A stretch of 64,000 nt of DNA from Verrucomicrobiota bacterium (GCA_018240065.1 JAFEGH010000009.1:124001-188000), one strand, 5' to 3'; counted from the first letter of the stretch, positions 18,302 to 27,378 are shown. The notes: generated from the sequence alone by a model not told the origin. Numbers and translations are program-made.

Positions 18302-18330
18302 AAAAAGCCCCGCATTGAGCGGGGCTTTTT
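18302..18330. terminator. Bidirectional rho-independent terminator
   Basis: AAAAAGCCCCGC (18302-18313) and GCGGGGCTTTTT (18319-18330) form a perfect 12-bp stem with a five-base loop and T-runs on both strands. It serves the gene ending at 18124 and the outer membrane protein gene ending at 18362. Confidence 0.93.
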
Positions 18331-18361
18331 CATTTAACGACAACATGACTTTCATTGAGAC

Positions 18362-19609
18362 TTAGAAGCCGTAGATGAACTCGATCTCGTACTGCTTATA
18401 GCGACGGAAAGGGCCGATGCTGTCATCCAAAGTGATCGACTGCTGCCAGCTCTGCTGCATGTTGAGCTGGTTGGTGAGCAAATAGTCCAGCGTCATCTGG
18501 AATCCGCGATAGTTGACATTGCCTCCAGCCGTCTTGCGGGTGTTGTGGGTTCCTCCGCCTCGGACGTTGGAAGTATAAAAGCCGCTGTCGTTTGAATTCC
18601 CAAGGCCAATTCCCTGTACATCAAAATCGGGGATGCACTGCGCAGCCAGAACCTGATAGTTGATGTCAAATGCCCAATCCCCCTTCTTTCTGATTTCACC
18701 GATGGACACCCCAAGATAGCCGCCCCAGTTGGCGCGCTTGTGGTGAGTGATCCTCAGTTTATGAGCATTGCTGTTCCAAAGGCCGGCAAGGTAGATCTGA
18801 ACGATCTTCTGCAGCTTGGAAGGAAGAAACTTGTAGCCGATCAACAACTGAGAGACGAGGAAGTCATAACGCTGGTTGTCCACTCTGTTATGCAGATCTT
18901 TGGTATTCCAATCGGTGAGAGAGTACTTCGTGTAGAGTCCTGTGCCCCCGACGTTCAGAATGCCGATCTCGCCCAGGTATCCAAATTGGTTCTTGTTTTC
19001 ATTGATGATAAATACCCCGGCATGAAGATAGAGATCGCCGATCGGATCGTAGCCCTGGTCATATTTGAACCAGAGGCCGTCGAAAAAGTTGTTGAACTCG
19101 ATTTTCGAATCCACGATCGTCGACATCCTGCGACGTCCTGCCTCGATATCGAAGGAGTAGGTGTCGCCATCGATAGCTCGTACGCCCCAATAGGCGCGTT
19201 CAAGCTTAAGCTTGTTCAAAGTTCCGCTGATAATGCCGGCATCGTTGTCGAACTCGAGCTTGATTGATCCCCAGGAATTTTCCGTGCGGTAGTCGAGCAT
19301 CAGGTTGACTTCGATGTCAAATGCGTTTGTAGGAAGGGTTGTCGCCCCGCCGGTGCCGCGCTGCTTGACGCCGTCGCGCACTTCTGCAGTCGACTGGAAC
19401 TCTGTGCGGACCTCGCCGCTGATGGAGAGGGCGCCGCCAAGCTCTCGAACGGTGACCTGGCGCTTGGTGTTGATCCACTCGCGCACAGCATTGACGTCTT
19501 TTTGGTCGATATCGTCAGCATCATCGATCGTCGAAGCGTGAAGGTGAGATGTGAGGGAGCAGGTAGCGCAAAGATAGAAAAATCGGCGTAAAAACTGATC
19601 TAATTTCAT
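18362..19609 (-). CDS. Outer membrane beta-barrel protein (porin-like)
   Basis: The 415-residue protein has a signal peptide (LCATCSLTSHLHAS, cleavage near residue 26), a short charged segment (DDADDIDQKDVNAVREWINTK) and then alternating amphipathic strands rich in Y, W, G and N, ending in the C-terminal aromatic residue that marks barrels for BamA (EIEFIYGF). The early strand ALSISGEVRTEFQ and the pairs around LMLDYRTEN and IKLEFDND look like a 14-18 strand porin. I do not recognise a named family. AGGAG lies seven bases before the ATG, a promoter is present upstream, and a strong terminator follows, so this is a well-expressed single gene. Confidence 0.75.
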   Translation of the reverse strand: MKLDQFLRRFFYLCATCSLTSHLHASTIDDADDIDQKDVNAVREWINTKRQVTVRELGGALSISGEVRTEFQSTAEVRDGVKQRGTGGATTLPTNAFDIEVNLMLDYRTENSWGSIKLEFDNDAGIISGTLNKLKLERAYWGVRAIDGDTYSFDIEAGRRRMSTIVDSKIEFNNFFDGLWFKYDQGYDPIGDLYLHAGVFIINENKNQFGYLGEIGILNVGGTGLYTKYSLTDWNTKDLHNRVDNQRYDFLVSQLLIGYKFLPSKLQKIVQIYLAGLWNSNAHKLRITHHKRANWGGYLGVSIGEIRKKGDWAFDINYQVLAAQCIPDFDVQGIGLGNSNDSGFYTSNVRGGGTHNTRKTAGGNVNYRGFQMTLDYLLTNQLNMQQSWQQSITLDDSIGPFRRYKQYEIEFIYGF

Positions 19610-19780
19610 TGTAAGTCTCCTAACTTGATGTCTGAGGAACCATTTCTGCCGCCCTTCTTCGACAATCTCCTCGAGGAAATGACAGCGGGAACGGTTCTAT
19701 CCTGCGCGATCGTTGACAATATCTTGAATTCGAGTGTGCACAGTTCATTTTTATAAAAAAATGACAAAAAGACGATGGGG
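19610..19780 (-). other. Long 5' leader of the outer membrane protein gene
   Basis: There are about 165 bases between the predicted transcript start and the ATG at 19609, with no open frame. The segment contains short inverted stretches (for example around 19640-19700) that could fold. Together with 19810-20000, which is A/T-rich and includes a run of eight or more G's near 19836, this is a gene-free stretch of about 390 bases. Confidence 0.4.
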
Positions 19781-19809
19781 TTTATATAGGGAAACGCGAT
19801 TTATTGCAA
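19781..19809 (-). promoter_or_regulatory. Promoter of the outer membrane protein gene
   Basis: On the minus strand, TTGCAA (19809-19804) is followed by 17 bases and TATAAA (19786-19781). Both boxes are close to consensus. Confidence 0.7.
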
Positions 19810-20000
19810 AGAAAAAGGGACTCGACATTTCTTAGGGGGGGGTTCTAAAACTTCACATTTCCAGCCAGCCAGATCACCAGCTCATCGATATTGTTTGAGT
19901 ATATATAGAGGATGGGCGCTTCCCAAACAAATGAGAAGAATAAGAAGCGAAATTGTTTTTTTATCCGCAGCCCAATTATTTTTTTAAGGGTCAGCTGAAA

Positions 20001-20022
20001 TATCCAAACAACTTCAAAACTT
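20001..20022. repeat. Solo end of the dispersed repeat, overlapping a stop codon
   Basis: TATCCAAACAACTTCAAAAC matches the terminal repeat. On the minus strand it supplies the final Phe codon and the TGA stop of the MOMP-like gene. Confidence 0.65.
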
Positions 20023-20808
20023 AAAATCAGCGCTCAAAGAAACGGCATTTTCATTGATGAAACGGACCTCGGCGTTCAGTTGGAACGCCTTTTGCGCAGC
20101 CAGGCCGAACCCTAGGAAGAGTCCGCAAGGATAGGTGTCTTTGAATGTGACGTGCTTGCTTGGGATCAAGAACTTGATCGAGTCCAAATGCTCGATGCGC
20201 TCCCGAAAATCAGCATAATCGACACCGATATAGGGAACGAACCAGTTGAATCGATAGGAGACCCCGATCCCGACCTGCCATTCGCAGTAGTCGATTTCAG
20301 CATGTCGGGTGGGATAGGACTTGCCGTTGACCTTCAGAGAAGAGAGGCCGGGATGCGATTTCACATACTCGGCATTGACGGAAAGCTGCAGATCTCCCCA
20401 ATAGGCCAGGATGGCTCGGCCTCCCACGCCCCAGGCAACGTTAGTGCCGCTGTGATAGGAAATTTTTGTGTCGCTAAAAGGATGGTGGGAAATTTCAGAA
20501 GAGAGCGAGCCCAGCGATCCAAAGAGCTCCGCGCGGTCGTTGAAATTGAGGGTCACCAATCCAAAATTGCTGAGAGACTCGTATTTCTGCACTTTTTTGG
20601 TGCAGTGCTCCAGGTGCTGGCCTTCCATGTGCAATTTGCGATCGTAAACGCGGTTAAACTCATATCCTGCTTTTAGCCCAAGCCAATGCTCTTTTGAAAT
20701 AAAGAGCCCCTCTTCCGGCATCATCGGAAGGCTCGGATTGCCGTTATAGAGAGCAATCGCGCTCAAAGGCATCAGCAGAAGTAAAAAGATCAGACGATAT
20801 AAACGCAT
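20014..20808 (-). CDS. MOMP-like outer membrane protein
   Basis: The protein has 264 residues from ATG 20808. It has a clear signal peptide (LIFLLLLMPLSAIA), then a mature N-terminus (LYNGNPSLPMMPEEGLFI) that resembles the start of chlamydial MOMP (GNPAEP...), followed by barrel-type strands and a C-terminal Phe (LSADFKF). At this size it is smaller than classical MOMP (about 370) and may be a 10-12 strand barrel. Cysteines at HCTKK, DYCEW and YPCGLF could form disulphides, as MOMP does. The frame extends to TTG 20850, but that part is encoded by the repeat element and gives no signal peptide. Both ends of the gene are formed by repeat sequence. Confidence 0.7.
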   Translation of the reverse strand: MRLYRLIFLLLLMPLSAIALYNGNPSLPMMPEEGLFISKEHWLGLKAGYEFNRVYDRKLHMEGQHLEHCTKKVQKYESLSNFGLVTLNFNDRAELFGSLGSLSSEISHHPFSDTKISYHSGTNVAWGVGGRAILAYWGDLQLSVNAEYVKSHPGLSSLKVNGKSYPTRHAEIDYCEWQVGIGVSYRFNWFVPYIGVDYADFRERIEHLDSIKFLIPSKHVTFKDTYPCGLFLGFGLAAQKAFQLNAEVRFINENAVSLSADFKF

Positions 20809-20878
20809 AGACCCAAACAAATTCAAAAACTCTTCTATCGCGCTCCCCAAATCAATTATATGAATTTGTTTGGGGATA
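20808..20878. repeat. Medium copy of the dispersed palindromic repeat
   Basis: CCCAAACAAATTCA (20812-20825) and TGAATTTGTTTGGG (20861-20874) are perfect 14-base inverted arms around 35 bases. It touches the start codon of the MOMP-like gene and forms its leader. Confidence 0.75.
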
Positions 20879-20937
20879 TCGCCAACCTATCAAAATGAAT
20901 TTGGAATTTCCATGAGAATTTTGTCTATTGGGCAATG

Positions 20938-23838
20938 CTAGACAATGCGCGGTGCAAGAGACACAGGGGCCATCTCATACTCGTAGGGGCGGGTGAAGAT
21001 GGACCAGGTTTTGCGGTCGGTGCCATTGATCCACTGTTTCCAGGCGCTCATCTGGACACCCTGCGAGAGAGTTCTGTCGAGGCGCCATAATTCGAGCCGG
21101 CCTGTGCCGGGGTTTACGACGAAACCGAAATAATTTCCCGCCCAGTTGGTATCGGCGAACAACAATGGGTTCGGTTGGGCGGCGCCGACAAACCGGGCAT
21201 GCTGGGCAACGTAGCGGTGAAGATCGAAAGATAGGAAAAGGGTGTTTTCCGCCAGAAGGTAACATCCTTTCGCGGCCTCTCTCACCTCCCGCGCTGTTAA
21301 ATAGGGAGCCGGAGAATCAGGAAAAAGCTGCAGGACCTTCTCAACTTTTTCATTCATGAGGTCAGAGAGGATCCTTTGCACGACAGCCTTCCACTCCTTT
21401 CCTTGCACAAGGGGCAGGTTTTGATAGAGGAAGGCATCGAGTCCGTCAGCGAGGACCTGTTTTTGGGCGGTTTGCGTCAGTTTAGCGTGGCGTATCAAAG
21501 CTTCAAGGAGATGGTTCCTCCACTCGATCACGGTCAGTTTTTTATCTTTAGGAAAGAAAACCTGATTGATGTAATGGCCAAGAAGGGGAGGCAGCTGCTC
21601 GGAGAATGCGGAAAGTAAAAACATCTGTTCAGCGACGCTCAGCCGCATCTCTGAATAAAACCGCTGGCAAGGCAAGAACATCTCATCGCGTACCCAAGTG
21701 TAAGTGAACACATCTTCTTGCCATCCCTGTCTGACCCCATCTTCCGCCGGCATCAGGATGAACGCGTGGGTAGGAGAGCTCATCAACATCCCTTTGCTTT
21801 TGCCCTTGATAAAAGGATCGGTATTTCTGGGAGGAAGATTTTTCAAGGTGTCGAGGATAAAGATGAGCAGTTCAGTCTCATTCTCCACCCATTTTTCTTC
21901 GTGGGTCAGTTCTCCTTCGCGGCAATAGTAGGTTTTGACAAGGGTTGTCATCGTGCCGCCGGAAGTGTAGGCCCACGGTTTTTTATCGATCGCCTGCATG
22001 TGCGCTAGGGGAGATTTCAAGACAGGGGCCTGATGGGCCCTCGCCATCCGCTGCAGGGCCGTCTCTAAAAAAGTTTTGGTTCTGAGATGAGAGACAATGG
22101 AAGAGGTGAGGTCTAAAACATCCGACTCGCCCCCTTCCCAATCGCAGGCTGCGGCAACCTGCGATTCCGTCGCGGAGAAAAAATCCAGAAGGGCGTCAAG
22201 GTACTGCTCGGCATCATAAATCAATGTCCACAGGGAAGGGTCTGTCCTCCCATGTTTATAGACGAGGCGAAACCCCGCTGGACTGTCATCATAAAGATCT
22301 CCCTGGAAATCCTGCATCTCGGCATCGTAGATCTCCTGAAAGTACTCGGGAAACTTTTGATCGTACTGTTTGATGAGAAAGGAAAAGAGGTTGGAATAAT
22401 TAGAGCCTTTGGAATAAATGGCATCGCGTAGCTCAAGACATGAGCGCATGTGGTACGCCCGGCTTTGATATTCCGCCTGCAGACGGCGGGCGTCCGATTC
22501 GGACGAGGCATTGCGGAGCAAAGTTTCTGTTGCGCGGAGCTGGTCGAAAGCGATCTCGTACTGGGATTGGGCCTCTTCGAGCTTTTTGTTGATTTCGGTG
22601 ATCTTCTCATCGATTTTGCGATAGAGCATCTCTCCAATCCCTCCCGGCTCCTCTGGAGAAAGTCCGAGGCTGGAGTAGAGATTCCAGCGGGAAAACTCCA
22701 TCTTTACCTCAGAGAATGAGGCCAGGGTGAACTCCCAGGCCCGAAGCAGGGCGTTGTCGCACACTCCCTTGAAAGCAGCCCTGCACTCTTTTTCCTTCTG
22801 ATTAAAGGCCAAGATCTGTTCTAGCCTACGGGAAATGCCGGGGTCGGGCGCGCCGATCGTCATTTTGGCGCTTTTGAACTGGGCGATCTCAAGGGCCCTT
22901 CCTTTTTCAAGGTCGTCTTCGCTTAAATTAAATCTATCGAGAAGGACGCGGCGGATCAGATCTTCCACCGTGAGAAGTTTTTTACCGGCGGAAAGTTCCT
23001 GGATCAGCTGCTCGACCGCTTCCGCCCTCTCTTCTATCGGCCTCTGGGAATTGATAACTCCGGCGGTTTCCAGGGCGACGATCAAACCCGGGCTGTATCC
23101 GGGCCTGGCTTTAGTATCGCTCGCAATTAAATTTTTTTTGAGCTCCCCAATCCCGGTGCTTGGACTTAACGGGATGGCGTATTCGACGCCGCCGAACGTA
23201 CGCTTTAACTTGCCGGTCATAAGAAGTTGATATAGATCGTCCAGCAGCAAAGGGACCTGGTCGCTTTGGATCAGAATCGCAGGAGCCGTGGCAAAGCAGG
23301 AACCGACGTTTTGACGAAGAGGCGTCATACATGCACACAGCACCGCCGCCTTGATCTGGGCGTCCGACGGCGGCCTGGACGAATGGATCCCTAAAGTTTC
23401 GAAGATCAGCTTTTCAGCCCACTTGTGGCAAAGAGGTTTTTGAAAACGCTTCAGCGATTTGATGATCTCGTCATCGTCAAGTGTCCGCAGGAAACGAAGA
23501 AGGTGGTCACGGATCAGCCCATCGTTGTTCCCGCCTGGGAAAAAAAGGTATCCTTCTTTATCGATAAGTTTGATCAAAGCTTTGAGAAAATCTCTACTGA
23601 CTTCCCCTTTTTCATCAAGGAGAGCCATGCTGAGGCGTCTGGCGCGGCTGAGAGCCCGGAAGCGGAGGCTTTCCTGAATGGCAGACAGATCGAAGAGGAA
23701 AGAGAGGCGTGCTTCATTCGGAAGATCGAAGAGCTGGGCGAGAGGATGTTCTTTCTGCGCCTCAAGCAAGTGCAGAAAGACGTGTGTCATGAACTGGGGA
23801 TCTGTGCAGGGGAGATGGAAAATTTCGTCTCGTCTCAA
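20938..23838 (-). CDS. Large conserved protein with a papain-like Cys-His-Asn arrangement
   Basis: The 966-residue protein has no signal peptide or membrane segment and is mostly helical, with a coiled coil near residues 405-450 (KITEINKKLEEAQSQYEIAF). I do not recognise a named family. It has QNVGSCFATA (Q176, C181), which resembles the papain-family oxyanion-Gln/Cys motif QxxGSCW, and near the C-terminus HARFVG (H880) followed by FADTNWAGNYFGFVVNP (N898-W899). The latter matches the papain pattern of His, an intervening strand, then Asn-Trp and a GY/F strand. The order Cys, His, Asn and the 18-residue His-Asn spacing are right for clan CA, but the domain is split by a ~700-residue insert. 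The start is TTG 23838, about 19 bases after the predicted transcript start; ATG 23790 is the alternative. Function is unknown. Confidence 0.6.
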   Translation of the reverse strand: MRRDEIFHLPCTDPQFMTHVFLHLLEAQKEHPLAQLFDLPNEARLSFLFDLSAIQESLRFRALSRARRLSMALLDEKGEVSRDFLKALIKLIDKEGYLFFPGGNNDGLIRDHLLRFLRTLDDDEIIKSLKRFQKPLCHKWAEKLIFETLGIHSSRPPSDAQIKAAVLCACMTPLRQNVGSCFATAPAILIQSDQVPLLLDDLYQLLMTGKLKRTFGGVEYAIPLSPSTGIGELKKNLIASDTKARPGYSPGLIVALETAGVINSQRPIEERAEAVEQLIQELSAGKKLLTVEDLIRRVLLDRFNLSEDDLEKGRALEIAQFKSAKMTIGAPDPGISRRLEQILAFNQKEKECRAAFKGVCDNALLRAWEFTLASFSEVKMEFSRWNLYSSLGLSPEEPGGIGEMLYRKIDEKITEINKKLEEAQSQYEIAFDQLRATETLLRNASSESDARRLQAEYQSRAYHMRSCLELRDAIYSKGSNYSNLFSFLIKQYDQKFPEYFQEIYDAEMQDFQGDLYDDSPAGFRLVYKHGRTDPSLWTLIYDAEQYLDALLDFFSATESQVAAACDWEGGESDVLDLTSSIVSHLRTKTFLETALQRMARAHQAPVLKSPLAHMQAIDKKPWAYTSGGTMTTLVKTYYCREGELTHEEKWVENETELLIFILDTLKNLPPRNTDPFIKGKSKGMLMSSPTHAFILMPAEDGVRQGWQEDVFTYTWVRDEMFLPCQRFYSEMRLSVAEQMFLLSAFSEQLPPLLGHYINQVFFPKDKKLTVIEWRNHLLEALIRHAKLTQTAQKQVLADGLDAFLYQNLPLVQGKEWKAVVQRILSDLMNEKVEKVLQLFPDSPAPYLTAREVREAAKGCYLLAENTLFLSFDLHRYVAQHARFVGAAQPNPLLFADTNWAGNYFGFVVNPGTGRLELWRLDRTLSQGVQMSAWKQWINGTDRKTWSIFTRPYEYEMAPVSLAPRIV

Positions 23839-23863
23839 TTAATGTCTCAAATCATTTTTTACC

Positions 23864-23892
23864 TTTATATTTTGGGGAGCAATGATTTACAA
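23864..23892 (-). promoter_or_regulatory. Promoter of the 966-residue protein gene
   Basis: On the minus strand, TTGTAA (23892-23887), a 17-base spacer and TATAAA (23869-23864). It lies in the gap shared with divergent thrS. Confidence 0.65.
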
Positions 23893-23923
23893 TCAACATA
23901 AAAAACAATGAGGAACAATTCAA

Positions 23924-25855
23924 ATGTTGATCCGATCAAATAAACAGGAAATTGAGCTTCCCGAGGGAAGTTCCGCAAAAGATTTAGCAGAGAAACTCAA
24001 CCTCCGCGGCCCGAACCAATCCCTTGCCGCAAAAATCAACGGCGCGATGCGCGATCTTTCAACTCCGCTTAAAAACGGCGACGCGGTCGAACTGGTCCAT
24101 TTCGAAGAGCCGGAAGGAAAAGAGGTTTTCTGGCATACCTCAGCCCATGTGCTCGCTCAAGCGATCCTGCGCCTCTACCCCGACGCCAAACCGACGATCG
24201 GTCCTCCGATTGAAAACGGCTTCTATTATGATTTTGCCAATCTCACGATCTCGGAAGAGGATTTCGAAAAGATCGAAAAAGAGATCGACAAAATCATCGA
24301 TGAGAACTATCGCCCCGAGCGCCATGTCCTGAAAGGAAAGAAAGAAGCCCTCGAAAAGTTCAAGAGCAACCCCTACAAATGCGAACTGATCGAAGGGTTT
24401 AAAGAAGGGGATGAGATTTCAGGATACTCGCAGGGAGAATTCTTCGACCTCTGCCGCGGCCCCCACATGCCATCCCTTGGAAAAATCAAAGCGTTCAAAG
24501 TTCTCAAAACATCGGGCGCCTACTGGAAAGGGGACTCCAACCGCGAGATGCTGACCCGAGTCTATGCAATCTCCTATCCTGACCGCAAACTCCTCAAAGA
24601 CTACCTGTTCATGTTAGAAGAGGCGAAAAAGCGGGACCACAAAATCCTCGGACCCAAGCTCGATTTGTTTTCCCTTAAGGAAGAAGGACCCGGCATGCCG
24701 TTCATCCATCCTAAGGGGATGATCATCTGGAACCGTCTGATCAATTTCTGGCGCATGCTCCACGATAAAGCAGGCTATGTCGAGATCAAGACGCCTCAAC
24801 TGCTCAGCCAGACGCTTTGGGAAACATCCGGACACTGGTTCCATTACCGTGAGAACATGTACGCCTTCAGCATCGAAGAGCGCCACTTCGCGATCAAGCC
24901 GATGAACTGCCCCGGCTGCATGCTCTATTTTAAATCCCAATCGCACAGCTATCGCGAGCTTCCGCTGCGCGTCGCTGAAATCGGTCATGTCCACAGACAT
25001 GAGGCATCCGGCGCGCTCAGCGGTCTGTTCCGCGTGAGGAGTTTCCACCAGGACGACGCCCACGTCTTCATGCGCCCCTCCGATATCAAGCACGAGATCA
25101 TGAACGTGGTCGGGCTGATCGACGAGATCTACTCCACATTCGGACTCCCTTACCGTCTGGAACTTTCAACGCGTCCGGAAAAGAGCATCGGCTCCGATGA
25201 AGACTGGGAAGTCGCGACCGCCGGTCTTAAGGATGCCCTTGACGGGTGGGGCCAGCCTTACCGCATCAATGAAGGCGACGGAGCGTTCTACGGCCCGAAG
25301 ATCGACATTCATATCAAAGACACTCTCGGAAGATCCTGGCAGTGCGGCACGATCCAGCTCGATATGGCCCTTCCCGAAAAATTCCAACTCGAATATATGG
25401 ATAGTGACGGACAGTTGAAACGACCTGTAATGATTCACCGCGCGCTCTTCGGGTCCATCGAACGCTTCTTTGGGATTTTGATCGAGCACTTCGCCGGCAG
25501 ATTCCCACTGTGGCTCAGCCCAAGACAGGTTTGCATCATTACAGTCGCCGACCGCCACAACGATTATGCGCACACGCTTGCTGCGGAGTTAAAGAAAGCC
25601 GGATTCCTTTGCGATGTCGACGACACCGCAGAATCGATGAATAAAAAAATCCGCAATGCGCAAATGATGCAATATAACTACATGCTGACCGTCGGCGATA
25701 AGGAACTTGAGAACAGGACGATCAACCTGCGCACACGCGACAACGTCGTGCACGGAGAGCTCCAGCTCAAAGACTTTATCACCGCCATTGAAAAAGAAAG
25801 CGCGGCAAGATCTCTAACATCCTGTTTTGCGAAAGAGGAAGCGCAACATGCATAA
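23924..25855 (+). CDS. thrS: Threonyl-tRNA synthetase
   Basis: This enzyme charges tRNA-Thr. The 643-residue protein has an N-terminal TGS domain (residues 1-62), the editing domain with HTSAHVLAQAI and later CRGPHMPS, and the class II catalytic core: KPMNCPGC (zinc and active-site region), the motif 2 stretch FRVRSFHQDDAHVF and motif 3 RALFGSIERFFGILIEHFAG. The anticodon-binding domain closes it (VCIITVADRHNDYA). Length and domain order are standard. GAGG precedes the ATG. It starts a tight run of thrS, parA, pgp6-like and purB. Confidence 0.97.
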   Translation: MLIRSNKQEIELPEGSSAKDLAEKLNLRGPNQSLAAKINGAMRDLSTPLKNGDAVELVHFEEPEGKEVFWHTSAHVLAQAILRLYPDAKPTIGPPIENGFYYDFANLTISEEDFEKIEKEIDKIIDENYRPERHVLKGKKEALEKFKSNPYKCELIEGFKEGDEISGYSQGEFFDLCRGPHMPSLGKIKAFKVLKTSGAYWKGDSNREMLTRVYAISYPDRKLLKDYLFMLEEAKKRDHKILGPKLDLFSLKEEGPGMPFIHPKGMIIWNRLINFWRMLHDKAGYVEIKTPQLLSQTLWETSGHWFHYRENMYAFSIEERHFAIKPMNCPGCMLYFKSQSHSYRELPLRVAEIGHVHRHEASGALSGLFRVRSFHQDDAHVFMRPSDIKHEIMNVVGLIDEIYSTFGLPYRLELSTRPEKSIGSDEDWEVATAGLKDALDGWGQPYRINEGDGAFYGPKIDIHIKDTLGRSWQCGTIQLDMALPEKFQLEYMDSDGQLKRPVMIHRALFGSIERFFGILIEHFAGRFPLWLSPRQVCIITVADRHNDYAHTLAAELKKAGFLCDVDDTAESMNKKIRNAQMMQYNYMLTVGDKELENRTINLRTRDNVVHGELQLKDFITAIEKESAARSLTSCFAKEEAQHA

Positions 25856-26600
25856 GATTGCAGTCAGCAGCTTTAAAGGGGGAACGGCAAAGACTTCCAC
25901 GTCTCTGCACCTTGGAGCCGCTTTAGCCAAATTCCATAAGAAAAAAGTGCTCCTGATTGATTTGGACGCTCAGGCGAATTTGACGACAGGTCTCGGCTAC
26001 GATCCTGACGCCCAGGACAGCATGGCCCCCGTTTTCCAGGGCCAGAAAAAAATCCAGGACGTGATTCTCCCCACCTCGGTGAAAAACCTCGATCTGATCC
26101 CAGCCGACACCTGGCTGGAGCGCGTCGAAGTCACCGGGCCGCTTGCCGGAGATCGTTATTCCCATGAGCGCCTGAAGGAGATCCTAAAACCTTTAAAGTA
26201 CGACACGATCATCATCGACACTCCTCCGTCGCTCTGCTGGCTCACTGAGTCCGCGCTGATCGCCGCCAATCAATCGCTCGTCTGCGCAACGCCAGAGTTT
26301 TACAGCATCAAAGGACTCCAGCGCCTTTCTGAATTCATGAACAGCATCTCGCAACGCCATCCTTTCAACATCCTGGGAGTCGCACTATCCTTTTGGAACC
26401 CGCGCGGCAAAAGCAATGACGCCTTCCTTGAAGTCATCGAAGGAACATTCCCGGGAAAATTGCTTAAATCGAAGGTCCGCCGGGATATCCGCGTGTCGGA
26501 AGCCTCGGTTCACGGCAAGCCCATTTTTGAAGTCGCGCCAAGCAGCCGCGCTGCAGAAGACTACGTCGCCTTGACGAAAGAGCTCCTGAAACGAATGTAA
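25848..26600 (+). CDS. parA: ParA/Soj-family ATPase (chlamydial MinD/pGP5-like)
   Basis: This is a Walker-type ATPase of the ParA family, used to position chromosomes or plasmids. The 250-residue protein has the deviant Walker A FKGGTAKTSTS (two lysines, K10 and K16), LLIDLDAQANLTTGL and IIIDTPPSL (Walker B). The start ATG 25848 lies inside the end of thrS (8-bp overlap) with GAGG upstream; the frame begins earlier at 25827, but that part is thrS. The N-terminal helix that often binds DNA in plasmid ParAs is missing, so it is the short chromosomal/pGP5 type. It is followed by a pGP6-D-like gene, the same pair that Chlamydia carries at CT582-CT583 and on its plasmid. Confidence 0.92.
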   Translation: MHKIAVSSFKGGTAKTSTSLHLGAALAKFHKKKVLLIDLDAQANLTTGLGYDPDAQDSMAPVFQGQKKIQDVILPTSVKNLDLIPADTWLERVEVTGPLAGDRYSHERLKEILKPLKYDTIIIDTPPSLCWLTESALIAANQSLVCATPEFYSIKGLQRLSEFMNSISQRHPFNILGVALSFWNPRGKSNDAFLEVIEGTFPGKLLKSKVRRDIRVSEASVHGKPIFEVAPSSRAAEDYVALTKELLKRM

Positions 26601-26628
26601 ATGTAAAACAGCTTAACATTGTCATCTT

Positions 26629-27378
26629 ATGGTAAAAGTCAATTCCCTTCTTGCGCAACGCCTGAAAATGGCGACGGAAAAATTTTCGAAGATGACAGGT
26701 CTTGTCGAGAGATCTTCGGCGGGAAACCTCTCCAGTTTTTCGGGGGTCTTCCGGGTCGCTCCCTTGAACGAGAAGGAAAAGGAAGCCCTCGTCTCGCTGC
26801 TAACCCAATATAAGAGCGACGAGCAGGAGATCGCCGAAGACCTTTTTCAACTTTCCACTCTGACCGCTGAAGTCAAAGCGATCAACAACCAGGCCGTCAT
26901 CCTGCACGGCGAGCGGATCAAAAAAGCCCAGGAGATCCTGAAAAACTACCAGGACGGGGCGTTCAGCGCATGGCTCATCGCTACCTACGGCAACCGCCAA
27001 ACCCCTTACAATTTTTTGCAGTACTACGAATTATATACCGCTCTTCCCGCTCAGCTACACCATAAGCTGGATGAAATGCCCCGCCAGGCTGTCTACAGTC
27101 TTGCCAGCAGAAACGGGCCCCAGGAGCAAAAAGAGCAGATCGTCGAAAGCTATAGCGGCCAGCCCAAGCAGGAACTTCTCAAACTCATTCGTGAAACTTT
27201 TCCGCTGGCTGAAAATGACCGCAGAGCGCAGGACATGGGGGAAGTGGCGATCAGCCAATTGCGCCGGATCCACTCTCACCTCGTCTCTTCTGCCTTCACA
27301 CCCACCGCAAGACAAAAAACACAGCTACTCCAGACATTGAGAGAGCTTAAAGCGCTCATTGAGCAGAAAGGCTCCTGA
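26629..27378 (+). CDS. pGP6-D-like protein (CT583 family)
   Basis: The 249-residue protein resembles chlamydial plasmid protein pGP6-D and its chromosomal paralogue CT583. Its core LKNYQDGAFSAWLIATYGN and PYNFLQYYELYTALP, followed by RQAVYSLASRNGP, is also reminiscent of ParB-associated or plasmid replication-control proteins. It sits 28 bp behind parA, and its TGA stop is immediately followed by the purB ATG. The pairing suggests a role in DNA partition or in control of virulence genes, as proposed for the plasmid genes, but the biochemical function is unknown. Confidence 0.8.
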   Translation: MVKVNSLLAQRLKMATEKFSKMTGLVERSSAGNLSSFSGVFRVAPLNEKEKEALVSLLTQYKSDEQEIAEDLFQLSTLTAEVKAINNQAVILHGERIKKAQEILKNYQDGAFSAWLIATYGNRQTPYNFLQYYELYTALPAQLHHKLDEMPRQAVYSLASRNGPQEQKEQIVESYSGQPKQELLKLIRETFPLAENDRRAQDMGEVAISQLRRIHSHLVSSAFTPTARQKTQLLQTLRELKALIEQKGS

